A stretch of DNA of 46,526 bases from an uncultured Candidatus Saccharibacteria bacterium (GCA_937958235.1 CALFGG010000039.1:1-46526), one strand, 5' to 3'; shown: positions 8,756 through 18,149, counted from the stretch's first letter. Numbers and translations are program-made. The notes: generated by a model from the letters alone, not told the origin.

Positions 8756-10045
8756 ATGCAAAGACAGTTATATACCCAAGACATTTCAAGTAGGCAAACT
8801 CACCATAATCTTCAAGCATCTGCCACTTTGAATCGTCGCTATGTTCGCCGTCCAGCCTCTTACTTAACTACCCCTCAGAGTCAACTAAAAAACAACGCTC
8901 CACGCGTTAGCTCTCTTTCTCAATCCGCCTCCAACCAACCTCAACCTATCGCTGAGCAAAGAATGGTTCAAAAAGCTACAGATAGTAATTCTGTTAATAT
9001 TACATTCAAGCATAAAATTGCTAAAGAAGCTCCAGTTAAAAAGCCTGTTTCAATCTCCGTTTCTCAATCATCAATGTCTCGCCCTATCGATACTCCACAA
9101 CCAAAGAAAATTATGGTTCTCGACAATACTCCTGCGGTAGAGAAAAATACCCGACAAATCAATCTGGAAGAAAAAGACTCCACCCCTATTTTTGATCATC
9201 AGGCCAGAATGGATCGCGCTTTTTCTCTCGTATCTGAACAAGAACAATCTATCCTCAATCAAACTGTTCAACCAACCCCAATTTTCACTGATTCTTTCAA
9301 GAGACGCCAACTCCTTAATGCACGCGCCAAGGCGCTTGCCAAACACGAAAAGGCTGCTATTAAATCGACCAAAAAGGCTAGCTTTTCTTCTCGCCCTGCC
9401 GTCGCCCCAATTAGTATTCCTGCCACTAATATGACCGCCACTTCAGTAGAATCCGCCTTCAGCCGCATGCAAAAACTAGATCATCTAGAAAAACAAGCTG
9501 CAAAAACCACACACGCCGCCGTCAAGCCAGTCGCCTCTATTAAGACAAAAACTGCTTCTTCCTCTAAAACCTTAGCTAAGCATAACAAGGGTGCTCGCGT
9601 GTTTTTCGCGTTCCTCTGCTCCTCAGCCGTCGTTGCCGCACTCTTCTTTGTTGTACAGTCTAATATGCCAGATATTTCAATCAAAGTTGCCGCCATGCAA
9701 ACTGGTATCCAAGCTACCTATCCTAGCTATGTTCCTCGCGACTACCGTCTCTCCGGTGTATATACTGCGCAAGATAACAGCGTTGCTATGGATTTTCTAG
9801 GCCCTAACCAAGCCAAATTCACCCTTACTGAAGAAAAACTTCCTTGGGATAGCACCGCTCTACTAAACCGTTTTGTCAAACCAAAATGGAGTGAAGACTT
9901 TACTACTATCAAGGAACAGGGGATCACAATCTATATCAGTGGCTCCAATGCTGCCTGGGTCAACGCTGGCATCGTTTACAAAATCACCAATTTACATGGT
10001 GAACTTACTAAAAAACAGATCAAAAACATCGTTACCTCTCTTTAG
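8756..10045 (+). CDS. Single-pass membrane protein, DUF4367-like C-terminus
   Basis: 429 residues. The first 275 are hydrophilic, rich in Gln, Ser, Lys and Ala, and look disordered. One transmembrane helix follows (about 281-300). The outer 125 residues resemble a DUF4367-type domain: YPSYVPRDYRLSG, then a beta-rich part ending in an IYISGSNAAWVNAG stretch. That assignment is by eye and tentative. The architecture (long disordered cytoplasmic N-terminus, one helix, small outer domain) matches that of the sortase two genes away, although the sequences are not alike. It has a true leader with GAGG before the ATG, unlike many neighbours. gltX follows after 42 nt with its own -10 box. Confidence 0.7.
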   Translation: MQRQLYTQDISSRQTHHNLQASATLNRRYVRRPASYLTTPQSQLKNNAPRVSSLSQSASNQPQPIAEQRMVQKATDSNSVNITFKHKIAKEAPVKKPVSISVSQSSMSRPIDTPQPKKIMVLDNTPAVEKNTRQINLEEKDSTPIFDHQARMDRAFSLVSEQEQSILNQTVQPTPIFTDSFKRRQLLNARAKALAKHEKAAIKSTKKASFSSRPAVAPISIPATNMTATSVESAFSRMQKLDHLEKQAAKTTHAAVKPVASIKTKTASSSKTLAKHNKGARVFFAFLCSSAVVAALFFVVQSNMPDISIKVAAMQTGIQATYPSYVPRDYRLSGVYTAQDNSVAMDFLGPNQAKFTLTEEKLPWDSTALLNRFVKPKWSEDFTTIKEQGITIYISGSNAAWVNAGIVYKITNLHGELTKKQIKNIVTSL

Positions 10046-10072
10046 TAACTTCTCTCTAGTAGCTAAAAGTGC

Positions 10073-10078
10073 TATACT
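10073..10078 (+). promoter_or_regulatory. -10 box of gltX (leaderless)
   Basis: TATACT lies 9 nt before the ATG at 10088. No Shine-Dalgarno is present and no convincing -35 is seen. Confidence 0.5.
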
Positions 10079-10087
10079 AGAATTATT

Positions 10088-11596
10088 ATGAAAAAAATTC
10101 GCACCCGTTTTGCTCCGAGCCCTACTGGCTACATCCATATCGGCAATATTAGGAGCGCCATTTATCCATTTCTAATCGCTAAACAAGCCGGTGGACAGTT
10201 TATTCTTCGTATTGAAGACACTGATCAGGCTCGTTTTGTCGAGGGTGCCACTGAATTAATTCTTGATACATTGCGTTGGCTCCACCTAGAATGGGATGAA
10301 GGACCCATCAAAAATGGCCCCTTTGCCCCCTACATACAATCTGCTAGAAAGGATATTTATCTTAAATGGGCCAAACAACTCCTTGCTGATGGTCGAGCCT
10401 ATGCCGATGATACCACAAGCGAGCAGATCGATATCTATCGTAAGGAAGACGAGACAAAAAAGGTTCCATACCTCTATCGTAACCACCGTCCAGTAAACCC
10501 CCCAGAGTGGAAAGAAGGATTGCCTATTCGTTTTAAAACTATCCCTAAAGAATACAGTTGGCATGACGAGGTTATGGGCGATATTCATACCGGACCAGAA
10601 GTCTGCGACGATATTATTTTAATCAAAAAAGATGGGTTACCAACTTATAACTTTGCCCATATTATTGATGACACTCTCATGGAATGCAGCCATATCACTC
10701 GTGGCGTTGAATACCTATCCAGCACCCCAAATTATCTCGCACTCTATGACGCGCTTGATTTTCCAAGACACCTCTTCGTCTCTCTACCACATATTCTTGC
10801 CCCAACTGGCAACAAAAAACTTGGTAAACGCGATGGCGCTAAGTCCGTTACTGAATATCGCGACGACGGTATTTTACCAGAAGCTATGTTAAATTACCTT
10901 GCTTGCCTCGGGTGGAATGATGGCACTGAACAAGAAATTTACTCACTAGAAGAGCTTATTGAAAAATTCTCAGTCGATCGCATCCAGAACTCGGGTGCCC
11001 GTTTTGATGAAGTAAAGATTCTCTGGATGAACGGTCAGTGGATTCGTAAAATTGCCACCGAACAGGGAATCGACGAGCTCTTTGCTCGCACCTGTGAAAC
11101 CGCAGGCTCGGAAGATTTCTCCCGTTATGATCTATTCCAGCCAATTGACTTCTGGCCAGCTTCCGCCAAACAAGAAACCATTGAATATAAAAAGTCGGTT
11201 CTTGCTATTATTTATGACCGCTTAAAAACTCTTTCCGATCTTCGCACGATGACAACTTATTTCTTTGAAGATCCAACCATCGACCTCTCTATGATCACTA
11301 GTAGCAAATTCCTCAAAAAATACTCTGAGCAGGAATTAGTTGGTCTACTAACCGAAACCATCGAAGTTCTGAACGATGTCGATGAAGCCGACTGGACAGA
11401 GGATAACCTTCAAAACCTCCTCAATGGCCTACTTGTAAAAACTGAGAAAAAGCCTGCTGAATTCTTCAGTCTTATCCGTATTGCAGTTAGCTTTGCAGCC
11501 TTTAGTCCTGCCCTTCACCTCACCCTTCATGTCTTAGGCAAAAACCGCACACTCGCAAGACTAAATAAGGTCCGCACCGCTCTTTCAAATAACTAA
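10088..11596 (+). CDS. gltX: Glutamyl-tRNA synthetase
   Basis: Charges tRNA-Glu with glutamate and is essential for translation. Where no GlnRS exists it also charges tRNA-Gln for later amidation; whether that applies here cannot be seen. The class I Rossmann signature is PSPTGYIHIGN (HIGN at residues 17-20). The second active-site loop reads KKLGKRDGAKS, where most family members have KLSKR, so the central serine is glycine. 502 residues is normal length, including the C-terminal anticodon-binding helical domain. The DUF3048 gene starts 11 nt after the stop with a Shine-Dalgarno in the gap, so the two form an operon. Confidence 0.95.
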   Translation: MKKIRTRFAPSPTGYIHIGNIRSAIYPFLIAKQAGGQFILRIEDTDQARFVEGATELILDTLRWLHLEWDEGPIKNGPFAPYIQSARKDIYLKWAKQLLADGRAYADDTTSEQIDIYRKEDETKKVPYLYRNHRPVNPPEWKEGLPIRFKTIPKEYSWHDEVMGDIHTGPEVCDDIILIKKDGLPTYNFAHIIDDTLMECSHITRGVEYLSSTPNYLALYDALDFPRHLFVSLPHILAPTGNKKLGKRDGAKSVTEYRDDGILPEAMLNYLACLGWNDGTEQEIYSLEELIEKFSVDRIQNSGARFDEVKILWMNGQWIRKIATEQGIDELFARTCETAGSEDFSRYDLFQPIDFWPASAKQETIEYKKSVLAIIYDRLKTLSDLRTMTTYFFEDPTIDLSMITSSKFLKKYSEQELVGLLTETIEVLNDVDEADWTEDNLQNLLNGLLVKTEKKPAEFFSLIRIAVSFAAFSPALHLTLHVLGKNRTLARLNKVRTALSNN

Positions 11597-11607
11597 AGGA
11601 GCTCTAA

Positions 11608-12999
11608 GTGGGAACATTACATCATTCTCCCCAACAAAATAATTCAAAAAAACATCCATCCTCAAATCCTGAATTTGAGAAAATTGAAGAGCTAGAGGTT
11701 GATAGTGTAACTAAAAAGCCTCTGCCATTAAAGTTTATTCTCGGACTCATTACTATCTTTATCCTAAGTTCGATTATTATCGGTACCATCTTTCTTCTTT
11801 CTAAAAAATCAACCGTCCCCATTAATTCCGTAGAACATCAGCTAACCGAAGTCGAAGGCACACCTACCTGGTTTTATGACAATCTCACTGGACAGCCCAT
11901 TTCTCATTCAGGCACTCAGTATGATGCTTCCGGTAATCCAATTTTAGGTCATGACGGTCAGCCTCAGAAATTCAGCATCAAACAGGCTGAACAGGCGGCA
12001 CACGAAATTAACTCTCAGCCCACTTTCTGCATTCAGATCCCTAATGGAATGGACGGAGCCAGGCCACAAACGGGCTTAAACCAGGCTAGTATCGTTTTTG
12101 AAGCTATTGCCGAAGCTGGCATCACTCGTTTTGCAGCCATTTTTAAAAATCCAATTAATCAGACCGCCATTGGCCCCATTCGTTCGCTTCGGGTTTATCA
12201 TCTTGATTGGGTTTCGCCCTTCGACTGTACTATCATTCATGCCGGTGGCGCTGACGATGCATTATCGGCTGTTAGTACTGGATACAAACACCTCAGCGAA
12301 TCATACACCTATATGTGGCGCAGCACTGGCATTTGGACAAGGTCAGGTTTTACCGGCTACTATGTCCCCAATAATCTTTTGACTTCCGGCCCCTTACTCG
12401 CCGATTTTCATCGCCAAAAAGAAAACGATCAACGCTCTTACCCTAAATCTTTTTCAAGACTCACCCCTGAAGAATCTCTTACCCAAAAACAACTTGTAGA
12501 AAAGTCAACCGAACAAACCGAACAGGATCAGTCGACTAATCCCACTTACAAAACAGTCTCCAATATCCATATTCGTTTTAATTGGCAAACTAGTTTTAAT
12601 GTTGACTATCTTTACAACTCAAATACCAATACCTATGCACGTAGCTTCCAAAATGGTGAAAAACACCTTTCCTATACCTGCGAAAATACTAAGAACAAAC
12701 CAACCCCCGCTCTTGATTGTGGAACACCCACTCAAGTAAACCCTGAAGTTGTAATTGTTATGCGGGTTAAACAGCACACCAGCCCCCTCGATCACTACCA
12801 TGAAGACATTACCACTATTGGCTCTGGATCAGCCTATATCTTTCAAAATGGCACCATTCTTGAAGGCACTTGGCATAAATTAAATCGAGAATCCCAGATT
12901 GTTTTCAAAAACCAACAGGGTGAAGAAATTAAACTTAAACCTGGTCGCATTTGGCTTTCTGCTATCCCTGAAAGCTATGGCAAGATTACTTACGATTAA
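11608..12999 (+). CDS. DUF3048 (YerB-like) membrane-anchored protein
   Basis: 463 residues with a GTG start chosen because AAAGGAGCT sits just before it. After a charged cytoplasmic tail there is one transmembrane helix (about 41-64). The outer part has the DUF3048 hallmarks: NQASIVFEAIAEAGITRFAAIF, IGPIRSLRVYHLDW and a DDALS stretch, followed by the smaller C-terminal DUF3048 lobe. YerB-type proteins are extracytoplasmic lipoproteins or anchored proteins of poorly known function; here a membrane helix replaces the lipobox. It follows gltX in an operon. The promoter of the next gene (TATAAT at 13013-13018) lies just past its stop. Confidence 0.85.
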   Translation: MGTLHHSPQQNNSKKHPSSNPEFEKIEELEVDSVTKKPLPLKFILGLITIFILSSIIIGTIFLLSKKSTVPINSVEHQLTEVEGTPTWFYDNLTGQPISHSGTQYDASGNPILGHDGQPQKFSIKQAEQAAHEINSQPTFCIQIPNGMDGARPQTGLNQASIVFEAIAEAGITRFAAIFKNPINQTAIGPIRSLRVYHLDWVSPFDCTIIHAGGADDALSAVSTGYKHLSESYTYMWRSTGIWTRSGFTGYYVPNNLLTSGPLLADFHRQKENDQRSYPKSFSRLTPEESLTQKQLVEKSTEQTEQDQSTNPTYKTVSNIHIRFNWQTSFNVDYLYNSNTNTYARSFQNGEKHLSYTCENTKNKPTPALDCGTPTQVNPEVVIVMRVKQHTSPLDHYHEDITTIGSGSAYIFQNGTILEGTWHKLNRESQIVFKNQQGEEIKLKPGRIWLSAIPESYGKITYD

Positions 13000-13018
13000 A
13001 TCCTAAATCTGTTATAAT
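12990..13018 (+). promoter_or_regulatory. Promoter of the small acidic protein gene
   Basis: TTACGA, a 17-nt spacer and TATAAT, with the -35 inside the end of the DUF3048 gene. A leader of about 20 nt containing AGGAG precedes the ATG. Confidence 0.6.
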
Positions 13019-13044
13019 TAGGTCAACTTAAGTAGGAGTTTTGC

Positions 13045-13371
13045 ATGACTGGTCAATATCATACCAATATTGGCGAACCAAATAGTAAAATGTCTGAGGT
13101 TCTTGAAGAGACCGTCGACACCGATGCAGATTCCTGGGACTCTGGCGCCAATCAACCCGACTATTTTGATCACACCGCCTATGACATTAACGATCCTACC
13201 GATGACGATAATCTCGAAGATGAGGGTGATGAAGATAATCTCGGTAACATGTCTGATGAAGATTTTCGTCGCCAGAATGATGGCCTTGATCTTGGCATGA
13301 GCGGCAAACCACGCGCCTTCGTTGAACTTGATGATTTAGATTATAAAGACCGCACCTTCGACTGTGACTAG
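13045..13371 (+). CDS. Small, highly acidic protein of unknown function
   Basis: 108 residues, with no family recognised. It is dominated by Asp and Glu in the middle (about 25-85, including runs of four acidic residues), with few hydrophobic residues, so it is probably disordered and soluble. A single Cys is the penultimate residue. It has its own promoter and an AGGAG Shine-Dalgarno 7 nt before the ATG, which supports a real gene. tRNA-Glu follows on the same strand. Acidic proteins of this kind can act as nucleic-acid mimics or binding partners of basic proteins, but nothing here selects a role. Confidence 0.7.
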   Translation: MTGQYHTNIGEPNSKMSEVLEETVDTDADSWDSGANQPDYFDHTAYDINDPTDDDNLEDEGDEDNLGNMSDEDFRRQNDGLDLGMSGKPRAFVELDDLDYKDRTFDCD

Positions 13372-13411
13372 TCCATAAAACCCCATTCTTGCAGACTCTG
13401 GCCTTTTTCTC

Positions 13412-13440
13412 TTGCCTTTTTATTCATAAAATGTTAATTT
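13412..13440 (+). promoter_or_regulatory. Probable tRNA-Glu promoter
   Basis: TTGCCT, a 17-nt spacer and TAATTT, placing the transcript start a few nt before the tRNA 5' end at 13450. Confidence 0.4.
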
Positions 13441-13449
13441 TAATGTACT

Positions 13450-13526
13450 GGTTCCGTCGTCTAGTGGTCTAGGACGTCTGGTTCTCATCCAGAAAATCGC
13501 GGGTTCGACTCCCGCCGGAATCACCA
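13450..13526 (+). tRNA. tRNA-Glu (anticodon CTC)
   Basis: The acceptor GGTTCCG pairs with CGGAATC (one G-T). The D-arm, T-arm (GGGTTCGACTCCC) and a seven-nt anticodon loop TTCTCAT flanked by CTGG / CCAG give anticodon CTC. CCA is encoded. A TTCG-loop terminator follows within 20 nt. Confidence 0.93.
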
Positions 13527-13542
13527 AATCAGCAAATTTCCT

Positions 13543-13563
13543 AGAGCCTTCGGGCTCTTTTTC
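13543..13563 (+). terminator. Terminator of tRNA-Glu
   Basis: AGAGCC, a TTCG tetraloop and GGCTCT, then a T run. This is a compact, stable intrinsic terminator. Confidence 0.85.
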
Positions 13564-13586
13564 TAGCTACACCATATTTTTTGTAT

Positions 13587-13615
13587 TTTACAAGTATAGT
13601 AAACTATGTTAAAAT
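13587..13615 (+). promoter_or_regulatory. Promoter of der (leaderless)
   Basis: TTTACA, exactly 17 nt, then TAAAAT, which ends 6 nt before the ATG at 13622. It is the best-formed leaderless promoter in the window. Confidence 0.7.
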
Positions 13616-13621
13616 ATATGT

Positions 13622-15049
13622 ATGAAGAAGCTTCCTATTGTTGCACTAATTGGCCAAACTAACGCTGGTAAATCCAGCTTATTAAATCGTCTGGCTCATA
13701 AAAATATCGCCATTGTTGCCCGTGAAGCTGGCACCACTCGCGATAATGTCGTCGCGACAATCGACAATGCTTTCACCCTTATTGACACCGCCGGTCTTAA
13801 AAACCCAGAAGATGACTTCGAGGCCTCCATCCAAGATCAGATCGAAGACGCCATCGAGGTCGCTGATCTCATTCTTGTTACTGTCGACTCCACAAAATAT
13901 CCTGATTTTCGTGATCTTGAAATCTCTCGTTCTGCACTAAAGTCCAAAAAGCCAGTTTTTCTTATTCTTAATAAGTCCGACCTCAAAGAGTCTCTCGAAC
14001 CTTTTGAATATCTTAAATTTGGCATTAAGGAGACTGAGATCTTTAAGACCTCCGCCACCACCGGTTTTGGTATCTCTGCCCTTAAATATCATATCTTTGA
14101 AGAACTCAAGATCGCGCCTAAGGCTGAAGCCGCCGAAGAATCCAAAATCAATCTTGATGAAAATGGCAACCCCTTAATCAAATTAGCCCTCATTGGCCGC
14201 CCAAATGTTGGAAAATCCAGCCTCTTTAACCGCCTTGGCCAAAAACAACAAGCCATCGTCAGCTCCAAACAGGGAACCACTCGTGACATCAATCGTATTC
14301 GCATCAAGTTCAAAGGCCAAACTATTGAAATTCTTGACACCGCTGGACTTAGGAAGCCTGGCAAACGAGAAGTCGGTATCGAAAAATTCTCTGCCATTCG
14401 CACACTTGCAGCCATCGAAGAGGCCGACATCTGTGCCCTACTGATCGATGCAAAAGAGCCACATTCTAAACTCGATCAATCTCTTGCTGGACAAATTATT
14501 GAAGCTGGCAAGGGAATTATTATGGTCTTAACTAAGGCCGATCTTCTCGATAATTCCACCCCTGTCACCTCCAATTTTGAAGATAAAACAAGAACCGTCG
14601 AATACACTGAGATTGATCATATCCTAAATCAGCTCGAACGTGATTATAATTTCTTATCCTTTGCTCCTGTTCTTATCACCAGCTCTGAAACCGGCAAAAA
14701 TGTCACCAAATTATTTGAGCTAGTTACCGAAATCGACATCGCAAGACACACCGAAGTAAAAACCTCTGATCTTAATAAAATTCTGCGTGAAGCTACCGCT
14801 TCTCACCCCCCAGCTGGTCTTAAGAATACTCATCCAAAGCTCAAATATATCACTCAGACCGACACCTGCCCTCCATGGTTTGTTATTCACGGACGTGAAA
14901 TGGAGCTTTTGCATTGGTCTTATAAGCGCTATTTGGAGCGCAAAATCCGTGAGATCTATCCTTTCATTGGCACCCCAATTATTTTCTCCTTCCACAATGA
15001 TCGTGCCAGCGGCCCACGCAAGTCCTATCGTAATCAAAAACAAGACTAA
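13622..15049 (+). CDS. der: Ribosome-assembly GTPase Der (EngA)
   Basis: GTPase needed for 50S ribosomal subunit maturation. It shows the family's two tandem G domains: the first with GQTNAGKSS (P-loop), DTAGL and NKSD; the second with GRPNVGKSS, DTAGLRKPGKR and TKAD. A C-terminal KH-like domain follows, ending in a basic tail. 475 residues is close to the usual 440-490. The first P-loop has QTNAGKS instead of the usual RPNVGKS, a mild difference that keeps the lysine and serine. Its promoter ends 6 nt before the start codon. Confidence 0.96.
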   Translation: MKKLPIVALIGQTNAGKSSLLNRLAHKNIAIVAREAGTTRDNVVATIDNAFTLIDTAGLKNPEDDFEASIQDQIEDAIEVADLILVTVDSTKYPDFRDLEISRSALKSKKPVFLILNKSDLKESLEPFEYLKFGIKETEIFKTSATTGFGISALKYHIFEELKIAPKAEAAEESKINLDENGNPLIKLALIGRPNVGKSSLFNRLGQKQQAIVSSKQGTTRDINRIRIKFKGQTIEILDTAGLRKPGKREVGIEKFSAIRTLAAIEEADICALLIDAKEPHSKLDQSLAGQIIEAGKGIIMVLTKADLLDNSTPVTSNFEDKTRTVEYTEIDHILNQLERDYNFLSFAPVLITSSETGKNVTKLFELVTEIDIARHTEVKTSDLNKILREATASHPPAGLKNTHPKLKYITQTDTCPPWFVIHGREMELLHWSYKRYLERKIREIYPFIGTPIIFSFHNDRASGPRKSYRNQKQD

Positions 15050-15125
15050 TCTTTACCCCAAACCCTCTATTTAATAAAGGCTACCTTCTTGTTTTTTGTC
15101 AAATTCTTCATAATCCCTCTAATGC

Positions 15126-15155
15126 TTGCATTCATTGATTCTTATGCAATAATAT
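15126..15155 (+). promoter_or_regulatory. Possible phoH-like gene promoter and leader
   Basis: TTGCAT, an 18-nt spacer and TAATAT. This would give a leader of about 105 nt before the ATG at 15267. The leader holds a weak hairpin followed by T (around 15163-15182) and the complementary pieces CGGTA and TACCG, so some regulatory folding is possible but not shown. Confidence 0.4.
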
Positions 15156-15266
15156 CTCCAAGTAGGTATCATGCCTATTTTTAGTAATCGGTAATTTTCC
15201 GCTGTTTGATAAAACAAATACCGAAAGTTGCCAAGTTAAGTTCTTTTACAAAAAAGGAGGGATCCC

Positions 15267-16973
15267 ATGAAAAAGATGGAGACCAAGCTGTCAGCTCACA
15301 GCAATACTATGTTTATTCGTAATATATACGAATGTGACCTTATTAATTATTTAGGCAAGAAATATCCAGTCTACTTAATTGATAAAAGTATTCTGCTAAC
15401 TTGTCCAGAAATCATTCCGACAAGTCAGGGTTGGCAGGTCGCAGACAATAATCTGCAGATTACAGGCAAGCATTTTATCATTCCAGTTTCTGTTATTTTG
15501 GAGCTTGATGAGCAAAAACAACAAGAGGGACTTGATAGTTTTACATCTAAGGATTTACTTTTTAGAATACGTCAGTTATTAGTTGAGACCGACTATCAAA
15601 CTGACCAAAAGTCAAACGGAGAATTGGTTTCAGCTATCTATTTCCGCCAGACTGACACACTATTTTCAGTTTTTGCTAATGTATCGGGCGCCGAATTAGA
15701 TCTCCTTGGTTTAGCTTTTGACTCAGGATATCTTCGTCAGAAAAATAAGTATCCTCAGATTCAAACCAAGCACCAAGAAATTCGCACCGCGCAGCTAATC
15801 TCGGCAGCAAACCAGATCGCAAAATCATTAATCGATTTTCAGGAAGCATCTGCCGATGGATTGACCGATGATCAGTATGGTACAATTCAGCAAAAACCGA
15901 CAGTTGAAATATTGACTTGCAATAATCTTGTCGCTATTTTGGCCCGTGCGAATGGTATAGAAACTAGACTGTTCGAGTTTACAAAGCGTCTCTATACTGG
16001 CAGAAGAGATATCATCGTTCCGCCTGATTTTTACAATATTTTTCTCGCTTCAAAAGATGGTATCGATCATCAAACTTGGCAGGAATATTTTCCAGACGAA
16101 CCAGAGCTCATCGCCAACGAGTTTATCAGTATGACTCCTAACCTTGAGTTGGATGATCTTGGCATTATCAGCCCCGCGCGTGACCAATATGCTCATATCG
16201 GTCGCTTTGACCAAAAGGCAGACAAAATCGTGCACCTCACTCACTACAAGAATTTTGGGATTAGACTTAAAAACGAAGGTCAAGCTATGTATGCCGAAGC
16301 CATCTCTAATCCAGATATTTCTGTAGTTTTTGTGACCGGCTCGGCTGGAACTGGCAAAACTTTCCTTTCGGTACTTGGTGCCATTAAAGCGTGTGATCTG
16401 GGAAAATTCTTACAGGCTACAATTGTACCTTGCAGCATCGACGTTCAACGTACACTTGGATTCTTGCCTGGTGATCTTGATGACAAGATTGGTCCAAACA
16501 TTGCTCCGATTAAGAATGCCATTCAAAATTACATTAAGTTAACCAATGGCAAGATTAGTAAAACCTTGGAAAACACCCCAAATAGCTGTGACAAGCAACG
16601 CAATCTTAAAGATTCACAGGACACAATCCGCACCGAAAGCGATAAGTTATACAACAAGCATTTTAAGAATATACCTGTTGAAGCTGCACGCGGTCTTGAT
16701 TTTGCCAACATGTTTGTCATCTATGACGAGTTCCAAGATCAAACACCTGACCAAGCTGATATGCTGTTAAAGCGTATTGCTAAGAATTCTAAAGTCATCA
16801 TCTCTGGCGACATCAAACAAGTCCATCAGCATGGCCTCTCCAAGCAGAATAACGGTCTATCCTATGCCAAACAGCTATGCTCAGGACTGCCAATGGTTGC
16901 TCAAATCGAGCTTAAAGACATTGAGGTAGTTCGTAGTGAATTTGTTCAGGCAATCGTTGCTAGACAATCATAA
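15267..16973 (+). CDS. PIN-PhoH family ATPase
   Basis: 568 residues. The N-terminal third looks like a PIN ribonuclease domain (VYLIDKSILL and VSVILELDEQK provide its early acidic positions). The C-terminal half is a PhoH-type P-loop ATPase: Walker A GSAGTGKT at 358-365, Walker B VIYDEFQD near 486, and the SGDIKQ sensor motif. PIN-PhoH (PhoH2) proteins are described as RNA helicase-nucleases, so an RNA-turnover role is likely. An ideal Shine-Dalgarno (AAAGGAGG) precedes the ATG, unlike the leaderless neighbours. It is flanked by der and pth, both translation-related. Confidence 0.88.
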   Translation: MKKMETKLSAHSNTMFIRNIYECDLINYLGKKYPVYLIDKSILLTCPEIIPTSQGWQVADNNLQITGKHFIIPVSVILELDEQKQQEGLDSFTSKDLLFRIRQLLVETDYQTDQKSNGELVSAIYFRQTDTLFSVFANVSGAELDLLGLAFDSGYLRQKNKYPQIQTKHQEIRTAQLISAANQIAKSLIDFQEASADGLTDDQYGTIQQKPTVEILTCNNLVAILARANGIETRLFEFTKRLYTGRRDIIVPPDFYNIFLASKDGIDHQTWQEYFPDEPELIANEFISMTPNLELDDLGIISPARDQYAHIGRFDQKADKIVHLTHYKNFGIRLKNEGQAMYAEAISNPDISVVFVTGSAGTGKTFLSVLGAIKACDLGKFLQATIVPCSIDVQRTLGFLPGDLDDKIGPNIAPIKNAIQNYIKLTNGKISKTLENTPNSCDKQRNLKDSQDTIRTESDKLYNKHFKNIPVEAARGLDFANMFVIYDEFQDQTPDQADMLLKRIAKNSKVIISGDIKQVHQHGLSKQNNGLSYAKQLCSGLPMVAQIELKDIEVVRSEFVQAIVARQS

Positions 16974-17061
16974 AAGTAACAGCCTAAAGCAACAAATCCG
17001 GATAACCAAAATCTTCGCTAAACTTCTTCACATTTTTTAAATGAATGAAGTTCTCCTTTTG

Positions 17062-17085
17062 AAGCCACCTTTATGGTGGCTTTTT
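17062..17085 (+). terminator. Terminator after the phoH-like gene
   Basis: AAGCCACC / GGTGGCTT stem around TTTAT, followed by T. The pth -10 box begins 12 nt after it. Confidence 0.85.
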
Positions 17086-17096
17086 CCATTTTAGGA

Positions 17097-17102
17097 TATA
17101 AT
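17097..17102 (+). promoter_or_regulatory. -10 box of pth (leaderless)
   Basis: TATAAT lies 7 nt before the ATG at 17110. The -35 position would fall in the upstream terminator hairpin and has no consensus. Confidence 0.55.
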
Positions 17103-17109
17103 TTGTTAT

Positions 17110-17628
17110 ATGAAACTTATTATTGGCCTTGGTAATACCGGCCGCGAATATGATTTTACAAGGCATAATATCGGCTTTCTTGCTTTAGATTATTTTTTTA
17201 AATCACACGGACTATCTTGGCAGACTAGTCAAAAGTTCCATTCTATCTGGGCAAAGCATAATGACATCATATTTCTTAAACCGCAAACCTTTTATAATGA
17301 AGTCGGCCTTGCTGCCAAGGAGTGTGCTAATTTTTTTAAGATTGATCCGACCAATATTTTAGCCATATGTGATGATTTTAACCTTGAGTTCGGTCAATTA
17401 CGCTTTCGTGAAAAAGGGAGTGATGGTGGCAATAACGGCCTCAAATCTTTAACCAATTATCTTCACACTACCGACTATCCACGACTCCGCATTGGCACCG
17501 GCAACCCAGAACTACGCCAAAAAATCGGTGACACTAATTTTGTCCTTGGTCATTTCACTCAAACCGAAAGGGAATTACTACCAAACATCCTAACTGAGGC
17601 CGCGCATCGCATCTCGGAATTATCATAG
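17110..17628 (+). CDS. pth: Peptidyl-tRNA hydrolase
   Basis: Releases tRNA from peptidyl-tRNA that drops off ribosomes. The N-terminus LIIGLGNTGREYDFTRHNIGF carries the conserved Asn and the catalytic His of the family. FLKPQTFYNEVG and the DDFNLEFGQLRFREKGSDGGNNGLKS block (catalytic Asp and the GGNNG loop) are also intact. The product has 172 residues, slightly shorter than the usual 180-195. The start is set by the -10 box 7 nt upstream and by the family-typical N-terminus. The next gene converges. Confidence 0.96.
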   Translation: MKLIIGLGNTGREYDFTRHNIGFLALDYFFKSHGLSWQTSQKFHSIWAKHNDIIFLKPQTFYNEVGLAAKECANFFKIDPTNILAICDDFNLEFGQLRFREKGSDGGNNGLKSLTNYLHTTDYPRLRIGTGNPELRQKIGDTNFVLGHFTQTERELLPNILTEAAHRISELS

Positions 17629-17642
17629 ATCTCCGTCATTTT

Positions 17643-18137
17643 TTATCCCATTTTGCCATGTTCCTGCTTAATTTTATTTTTCATCAAGACATGTCTGACA
17701 TTTCGATCAATTTTCCAAAGCATTCTCCCCATCATCACCCTTTCATCATGTGTAAAACCGTTAAATATCTCGTCTAGATACTTCCTCTGCTCTAACATGA
17801 TATAGCTTGCCACAAAATTACCTTCTCCTGCCACCGTTAAATCCACACATTTCTGATTAAACTGCCGACTGCGCCGACGTATATATGATCGTTCCTCTAA
17901 TCTTGAAATCGAACGCGTAACCGAAGTTTCACCCATATTATGGCATTCTAAAATATCACTTAACCCATGCCGAAGCTCGTTGCATCTGATAAATCCCATA
18001 ATCTTCACTTCAGTTAAACTTAAATTGAACCGATTTGCCACATTTAATGCATGGATCTTACGTAATTTATCAATTCGCGCCAAAATATTCACCGTATCCG
18101 CATTAGAAATACTTTTAGGTAAACTATTATTCTCCAT
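17643..18137 (-). CDS. MarR-family transcriptional regulator
   Basis: 164 residues with a winged helix-turn-helix at about 40-115: LSLTEVKIMGFIRCNE, then a recognition segment GETSVTRSISRLEERSYIRRR and a wing. Helices at both ends fit a MarR dimer. Its ligand and target are unknown. It lies 12 nt downstream of dprA, and its Shine-Dalgarno (AGGAG) overlaps the dprA stop codon, so translation is probably coupled. No separate promoter is seen. MarR proteins often control their own operon, which here would include dprA; that is an inference. Confidence 0.85.
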   Translation of the reverse strand: MENNSLPKSISNADTVNILARIDKLRKIHALNVANRFNLSLTEVKIMGFIRCNELRHGLSDILECHNMGETSVTRSISRLEERSYIRRRSRQFNQKCVDLTVAGEGNFVASYIMLEQRKYLDEIFNGFTHDERVMMGRMLWKIDRNVRHVLMKNKIKQEHGKMG

Positions 18138-18149
18138 TTTCTTTTTCTC

